A stretch of 64,000 nucleotides of DNA from Candidatus Eisenbergiella merdavium (GTDB taxonomy: Bacteria; Bacillota; Clostridia; Lachnospirales; Lachnospiraceae): the NCBI GenBank assembly GCA_019119595.1, contig DWWS01000045.1:109104-173103 (forward strand). The letters are read 5' to 3'. The notes beneath the pieces are model-generated. The model was not told the origin of the DNA. It was given only the letters and a program-made list of their open reading frames with translations, and did no database searches. Of this stretch, positions 59,964-64,000 are shown one piece after another; position 1 is the first letter of the stretch, and each line of letters starts with the position of its first letter. Both the position numbers and the translations under genes were made by a program.

Positions 59964-60776
59964 ATGACAACCACAGGCCGTCTCAGTCCGTTTTCGGACA
60001 CGCTGCGCCTTTACGGCAGGTATTTCCTGATCCACTTAAAAAGCATCATGCAGTACAAAACCTCGTTCCTCCTCACCTGCCTGGGACAGTTTTTTACCTC
60101 CTTCAACGTGTTTCTCGGCATCTATTTCATGTTCCAACGCTTCCACACCGTAAAGGGCTACACCTATCAGGAGGTGCTTCTGTGCTATGGCATCGTTCTC
60201 ATGGCCTTCACGCTGGCCGAGGCCTTTGCCAGAGGCTTCGACACCTTCCCCTCCGTCATCGGAAACGGCACCTTTGACCGGATCATGGTCCGCCCCCGCG
60301 GGCTGATCCTTCAGGTGCTCGGCCAGAAAATTGAATTCACCCGTTCCGCCAGGCTTCTGCAGGCCATCATCATGCTCATCTACGGCCTGCGGGCCGGCGG
60401 CGTATCCTGGACGCCCGCAAAGGTCTTCACCGTCATTCTCATGATTGCAGGAGGAACCGCCCTGTTTTCCGGTCTGTTCCTGATTTACGCTGCCATCTGC
60501 TTTTTCACCCTGGAGGGACTGGAATTCATGAACGTATTTACGGACGGAGCGAGGGAGCATGGAAAATATCCCTTTGACATCTATGGGAAACGCCTCCTGC
60601 TGATCGTCACCTTCCTCGTTCCCTACGCCTGCATCCAGTATTATCCCCTGCTGTTTCTGCTCGGCCGCGGAAAGGGCTGGTATGCTCTTCTTCCCATAGC
60701 AGGCTTCCTGTTCCTGATCCCCTGCTATATCCTCTGGCGCGTCGGCGTCAGACACTACCAGTCCACCGGCTCCTGA
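59964..60776 (+). CDS. ABC-2 family permease (DUF990-like) 2
   Basis: A 270-residue membrane protein with about six helices. LRLYGRYFLIHLKSIMQYKTSFLLTCLGQFFTSFNVFLGIYFMF and DRIMVRPRGLILQVLGQKIEFTRSARLLQAIIMLIYGL fit the second permease of the same exporter type. AAAGGAG precedes the ATG. Last gene of the three-gene exporter. Confidence 0.82.
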   Translation: MTTTGRLSPFSDTLRLYGRYFLIHLKSIMQYKTSFLLTCLGQFFTSFNVFLGIYFMFQRFHTVKGYTYQEVLLCYGIVLMAFTLAEAFARGFDTFPSVIGNGTFDRIMVRPRGLILQVLGQKIEFTRSARLLQAIIMLIYGLRAGGVSWTPAKVFTVILMIAGGTALFSGLFLIYAAICFFTLEGLEFMNVFTDGAREHGKYPFDIYGKRLLLIVTFLVPYACIQYYPLLFLLGRGKGWYALLPIAGFLFLIPCYILWRVGVRHYQSTGS

Positions 60777-60819
60777 AGCCATCCGTCCGCCAGGAGGGAC
60801 TGCCGCAGAGAGGCCGCCG

Positions 60820-60895
60820 CTATGGAGAGATCGTCTCTACTGCGGAGAAATCGTCACTGCCGCGGGGAAATCGTCGCTGCCGCGGGGACGCCGCC
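60820..60895. repeat. About 20-bp tandem repeat downstream of the exporter
   Basis: Three to four units with the core AAATCGTCACTGCCGCGG lie between the two convergent genes. Confidence 0.6.
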
Positions 60896-60910
60896 GGAAA
60901 AAGCCTCTGC

Positions 60911-61876
60911 CTACTGCGGGAAAATGCTCCCCGCTGCGATCAGCCGCTCCCGCAGATCCGCCCTGTAATCCGGATCCTTTTCATTCAGGCTGTTTATCGT
61001 CACACAGCTACAGCCGGGATAAGCCGTGGCGTGGACAAACCGTCCCTCCCCCAGTGAAACGGCCACGTGCCCGGGAAAAAACAGCAGATCCCCTTTCCCG
61101 GCCCGCTCTGCCGGAATTTCCTTCACCGGAAAACCCGGCATGATGCGGGCGTCCCGGTAGATCAGTATGCCGCACAGCATATAGCTCATGAAAGCCAGCC
61201 CCGAACAGTCGATTCCCAGCACGGTTTTTCCACCCCATCGGTACTGGGTTCCCAGAAAGGAAAGGGCCCGGTCCACAATCTCCTGTCTCAGCAACGCCTC
61301 CCGTTCTTTTTCCAGTCCTCCCCATGCCCCGGCCAGCGCCTCCAGCCTCCCTTCTCTCAAAAATCCATCTCCATCCTTCCTCGGTGTCAGGAAATGCGCT
61401 CTGGTATAGCCTTCCCTCCCGTCCGGAAGCGTTACCCGTATCCAGTCTTCCCACGTCCGTCCATTCTGCATCCTGCCTCCTCGCATTCCTTCTTTCCGCG
61501 TCCCGCCTCCCTGGAGCCTGCTCTCACCGGCAGCACGAACAAGGCTTCCCGCGAACAGGGTCGTAAGACGCCGCCCCTGTACCCTTGGCTCATACAGCAC
61601 ATCGGCCGCATGGACTCCCACCGTATGCAGTTCCCTTCTCTCCCCGTACGCTCGCGGAACCGGCGCATATTCCGCCGCGTCCATCCACCCCTCATAGGCA
61701 TAGTGCGTCCTTATCCGAAGGAAACCGCTCTTTTCCTCCAGAACCTCATAAAGCCAGCCGCACAGGAGCTCATCCGCCGCCTCTGCAGCCTCCGCCTTTG
61801 CCCAAAGCTGTGTAACGGGAAGCAGACAGATACCCAGCCTGCTTCTCCTCTTCCATCTTTCTTCCATTCCAGTCAT
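60911..61876 (-). CDS. NlpC/P60-family cysteine peptidase with SH3-like domains
   Basis: 321 residues. Two SH3-like segments (LLCGWLYEVLEEKSGFLRIRTHYAYEGWM and WIRVTLPDGREGYTRAHFL) precede the catalytic domain with IDCSGLAFMSYMLCGI (Cys), GDLLFFPGHVAVSLGEGRFVHAT (His) and a later polar residue. It would cut D-Glu-diamino acid bonds of peptidoglycan peptides. No signal peptide is seen, so it may be a cytosolic muropeptide recycler (YkfC-like) or be exported by an unknown route. GGAGGGAG precedes the ATG. The SH3 linker has an RLQGGGTRKEGMRGGR low-complexity insert. Confidence 0.85.
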   Translation of the reverse strand: MTGMEERWKRRSRLGICLLPVTQLWAKAEAAEAADELLCGWLYEVLEEKSGFLRIRTHYAYEGWMDAAEYAPVPRAYGERRELHTVGVHAADVLYEPRVQGRRLTTLFAGSLVRAAGESRLQGGGTRKEGMRGGRMQNGRTWEDWIRVTLPDGREGYTRAHFLTPRKDGDGFLREGRLEALAGAWGGLEKEREALLRQEIVDRALSFLGTQYRWGGKTVLGIDCSGLAFMSYMLCGILIYRDARIMPGFPVKEIPAERAGKGDLLFFPGHVAVSLGEGRFVHATAYPGCSCVTINSLNEKDPDYRADLRERLIAAGSIFPQ

Positions 61877-62045
61877 ACCTGTTCTCCCTCCATAGCAGTT
61901 CAGCCTTTGGCCGAATCGTTATCTTCCTTCACTTACTCCCACAGTTTTCCTTCACTCACCTTTCACTTACTTCCGCAGTTTTTCCTTGACATTCTCATCA
62001 TACCGCCTTATAGTAAAAAAGTATTTTACATTTTCATATTCATGC

Positions 62046-62147
62046 ACGCTAGGGGAGCCGATTGCTGAGACTGAGATTATCCTGCTTTCGCGGGACTCTC
62101 TAACCCTTACTACTTGACCCGGATAATACCGGCGTAAGGAAGCAGAT
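62046..62147 (+). ncRNA. TPP (THI-box) riboswitch upstream of thiT
   Basis: GGGGAGCC, CTGAGACTGAGA, ACCCTTACTACTTGACC, GGATAATACC and GGCGTAAGGAAGC occur in order with the expected spacing, which is a complete TPP aptamer. Confidence 0.96.
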
Positions 62148-62275
62148 CAATGCAGATCACGGAAGGATTTTTTCCTTTTGTGTCGAAAGCTGTTTTGGGC
62201 ATGTCTTTTTCAGACTGCCGATCAGCCTTTTATTCGAATCCCCTCTTTGCGTACTGCTACCAAGGAGGTTTTTTT
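62148..62275 (+). other. Expression platform of the thiT riboswitch
   Basis: 128 nt between aptamer and start codon. AAGG-ATTTTTT-CCTTTT at about 62161-62180 is only a weak terminator candidate, so control may be translational at CAAGGAGG. Confidence 0.4.
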
Positions 62276-62836
62276 ATGAACAAAAGTTCCATCACCATCA
62301 AACAGATCGTCTTTTCAGGCGTCGCCATCGCTCTTGCGACCGTGATCGCCACCGTCATCAAGCTGCCAAGCCTTCCCAACGGCGGCTCCGTCACCCTCTT
62401 TTCCATGCTGATCGTCTGCCTGGTGGGCTACTGGTACGGCCCTAAGGTCGGAATCATCGCCGCCCTCGCCTACGGCGTCCTGCAGTTTATCACAGGCCCC
62501 TATGTGGTTCATCCCGCCCAGGTCCTTCTGGATTACCCTCTGGCCTTCGGTGCCCTCGGCCTTTCCGGATTCTTCAGTAAATCAAAGCACGGCCTCCTCA
62601 AGGGCTATCTCATCGGTGTCCTTGGCCGTTTCTTCTTCCATGAGGTTTCCGGCTTTATCTTCTATACCGCTTACGTGGGAAGCTTCGGCGGAAATGTGGC
62701 CGCAATGTGGGCATCCACCCTCTACAACATGAGCTACATCCTTCCGGAGGCCGTCCTGACCCTCATCCTTCTCGCCCTTCCGCCTGTAGAGAAGGTAATG
62801 GGACGCCTGAAGACCATGGCAGTCTCCCCCCGGTAA
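62276..62836 (+). CDS. thiT: Energy-coupled thiamine transporter S-component ThiT
   Basis: 186 residues, six predicted helices. ATVIKLPSLPNGGSVTLFSMLIVCLVGYWYGPKVGI and GVLQFITGPYVVHPAQVLLDYPLAFGALGLSGFF are the ThiT signature; Trp and Tyr in the thiamine site region and FHEVSGFIFY are seen. Binds thiamine and couples to the ECF module. AAGGAGG precedes ATG 62276; the longer frame from 62150 would start inside the riboswitch. TPP riboswitch control fits the role. Confidence 0.94.
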   Translation: MNKSSITIKQIVFSGVAIALATVIATVIKLPSLPNGGSVTLFSMLIVCLVGYWYGPKVGIIAALAYGVLQFITGPYVVHPAQVLLDYPLAFGALGLSGFFSKSKHGLLKGYLIGVLGRFFFHEVSGFIFYTAYVGSFGGNVAAMWASTLYNMSYILPEAVLTLILLALPPVEKVMGRLKTMAVSPR

Positions 62837-62889
62837 CCGGATGCTCACATCCATAAAACATACGCGCCAACGCCGACGCACCTGAAAAA

Positions 62890-62940
62890 CCGTAAGGCCA
62901 GCAATCATTTTTCATTCATTGCTGATCTTACGGCTTTTTT
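62890..62940. terminator. Bidirectional terminator after thiT
   Basis: CCGTAAG/CTTACGG with an inner CAGCAAT/ATTGCTG stem; TTTTTT follows on the plus strand and GTTTTT on the minus strand, serving both convergent genes. Confidence 0.88.
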
Positions 62941-62947
62941 CATCTTT

Positions 62948-63457
62948 TCAGGACCGTCGTCCTCTCAGTTTTACAAAAACAATGATCGCGCTGATCAGAT
63001 CCGTCACAAACAGGAAATGCAGAATCCCAAGCACAATGGCCGCCTTCGTTGACAGCGCACCGCCTGTTTTTCCTCTTACGATCGCGTTCACACCGTATGC
63101 GGATGAGGTCAGCAGCAGCAGATAGGAAATAACGCTGAATATCACGATCAGTATGGGCGATACAAACAGAAGAGCGGGAACCACCATTGCCAAAAGAAAC
63201 ACCAGACCCACCAGGAAAAGGATGAGATGAAAGGGAATATGTGCCAGCTTGATCAGCATGTTCCAAAATGCCAACTGCCGTGCTTCACCTTTCCAGCGGC
63301 ACGCATTTATTATATTGATTCCGTAGACCGCTGCCGTCAGCAGCAGATACAGGAAAAAAGCAATAGATGGCACCACGTCTCCAGGCACATACAGCAGCGC
63401 GATTCCCAGATAAGGCCACAGCATCAGGGTAACTGCAAAAAATTTCAAGGATCGCAA
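62948..63457 (-). CDS. Small multi-pass membrane protein, function unknown (DUF6652-like)
   Basis: 169 residues with four to five hydrophobic helices (SIAFFLYLLLTAAVYGINIINA, LILFLVGLVFLLAMVVPALLFV, PILIVIFSVISYLLLLTSSAYGVNAI, AAIVLGILHFLFVTDLISAIIVFVKL). The YGINIINACRWKGEA and YGVNAIVRGKTGG pair looks like an internal duplication. No catalytic motif is seen. Starts with TTG behind AGGAGGGG. Lies between thiT and the tRNA cluster; possibly the DUF6652 family, with low certainty. Confidence 0.7.
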   Translation of the reverse strand: MRSLKFFAVTLMLWPYLGIALLYVPGDVVPSIAFFLYLLLTAAVYGINIINACRWKGEARQLAFWNMLIKLAHIPFHLILFLVGLVFLLAMVVPALLFVSPILIVIFSVISYLLLLTSSAYGVNAIVRGKTGGALSTKAAIVLGILHFLFVTDLISAIIVFVKLRGRRS

Positions 63458-63538
63458 ACCTTCCCCTCCTTCTCCTGTTATGAAAAATATTCAATAATGA
63501 CAAAAAAACTTTTGGAGGTTAGTCCAAAAGCTTTTTGA

Positions 63539-63612
63539 CGACCCAGATCGGACTCGAACCGACGACCTTCGCCGTGACAGGGCGACGCTCTAACCAACTG
63601 AGCCACTGGGCC
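63539..63612 (-). tRNA. tRNA-Asp(GTC)
   Basis: 74-nt cloverleaf, acceptor GGCCCAG/CTGGGTC, anticodon loop CTGTCAC (GTC), discriminator G. CCA is not encoded. Confidence 0.97.
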
Positions 63613-63629
63613 AGATATTTTATTGAAAA

Positions 63630-63703
63630 TGGACCTTCGGGGACTCGAACCCAGGACCGACCGGTTATGAGCCGGTTGCTCTAACCAACTGAGCTAAAGG
63701 TCC
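63630..63703 (-). tRNA. tRNA with CAT anticodon (Met, or Ile2 if lysidine-modified)
   Basis: 74-nt cloverleaf, acceptor GGACCTT/AAGGTCC, anticodon loop CTCATAA. The acceptor and D arm resemble Firmicute tRNA-Ile2 as well as elongator Met, so identity depends on TilS modification. Confidence 0.93.
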
Positions 63704-63749
63704 GCAAACCCTTTCGGATTCAATCTATTCTGAACTGCTTCAGAATATA

Positions 63750-63822
63750 AGCCGATGATCGGACTCGAACCGATAACCTGCTGATTACAAATCAGCTGCT
63801 CTGCCAATTGAGCCACATCGGC
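63750..63822 (-). tRNA. tRNA-Thr(TGT)
   Basis: 73-nt cloverleaf, acceptor GCCGATG/CATCGGC, anticodon loop TTTGTAA (TGT). CCA is not encoded. Confidence 0.96.
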
Positions 63823-63873
63823 ATTTCCGCTGCAACGAAATCCGGTCCAATCCGTCCTTCCTGCGAAGCAAAA

Positions 63874-63945
63874 TGACTCCAACGGGAATCGAACCCGTGT
63901 TACCGCCGTGAAAGGGCGATGTCTTAACCGCTTGACCATGGAGCC
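63874..63945 (-). tRNA. tRNA-Glu(TTC)
   Basis: 72-nt cloverleaf, acceptor GGCTCCA/TGGAGTC, anticodon loop CTTTCAC (TTC), discriminator A. CCA is not encoded. Confidence 0.96.
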
Positions 63946-64000
63946 GTCTCTCTTTTCTCTCTCCGTGATGCCCGGCTCTTACTCCCTCCTCACAGAGCTC

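Overview
The window looks like a chromosomal segment of a Gram-positive anaerobe of the Clostridia, most likely a fairly GC-rich Lachnospiraceae gut bacterium. This is an inference from several things seen together: strong AGGAGG-type ribosome sites on nearly every gene, two TPP riboswitches with ECF-type thiamine S-components (ThiW, ThiT), a YesM/YesN two-component pair inside a sugar ABC operon, a LicT/RAT antitermination leader, DUF4474, DUF4179 and Rpn-family proteins, and tRNA genes that do not encode CCA. Genes sit mostly on the minus strand up to about 48 kb and on both strands after that.

Region by region. 1-4 kb: the 3'-truncated hisC, an S-adenosylmethionine hydroxide adenosyltransferase gene behind an array of five hairpins, and a single-chain HTH-HipA-like kinase with its own palindromic operator. 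4-8.4 kb: a DUF4474 membrane protein with a cysteine-rich tail paired with a metallophosphoesterase, then an ECF sigma factor with its DUF4179-type anti-sigma partner. 8.5-10.7 kb: an AT-rich two-gene AAA-ATPase/TOPRIM module that resembles anti-phage systems. 10.9-15.5 kb: a glycoside hydrolase family 2 enzyme and a Cthe_2159-type carbohydrate-binding lipoprotein. 15.6-24.6 kb: one long operon with a five-gene nickel/peptide-type ABC importer followed by larB, larC and larE, which make the nickel-pincer nucleotide cofactor. It is preceded by a structured leader of about 400 nt ending in an attenuator-like terminator.

24.6-28.6 kb: a PHP phosphoesterase, a P-loop kinase and a DeoR-type regulator with five helically phased repeats upstream, a broken Rpn-family gene, and a methyltransferase. 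28.6-33.3 kb: thiamine salvage genes thiW, [TPP riboswitch], thiM, thiE, thiD, cytX. A second TPP riboswitch with thiT lies at 62 kb. 34-40 kb: a sugar ABC transporter operon carrying its own YesN/YesM two-component system. 40-44.7 kb: an accessory patch with two copies of a 215-bp structured repeat, a truncated beta-glucoside-type PTS gene, a LicT-type antiterminator with RAT and terminator, an Rpn-family nuclease, an orphan ribbon-helix-helix gene and an XRE regulator. 44.8-52.1 kb: two GGDEF proteins, two MATE exporters (one frameshifted at a run of seven A), an SGNH hydrolase and tRNA-Arg. 52.3-62 kb: a SNF2 helicase, a CPBP protease, a HAD phosphatase, an ABC-2 exporter and an NlpC/P60 protein. 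The right end carries four tRNA genes (Asp, Met/Ile2, Thr, Glu).

The most interesting items are the nik-lar operon with its unassigned leader, the ATPase/TOPRIM pair with a palindromic promoter, the HTH-kinase fusion with an internal start site, the structured 215-bp repeat, and a recurring habit of degenerate short tandem repeats at gene ends and in protein linkers. No CRISPR array, rRNA gene, integrase or complete insertion sequence was seen.
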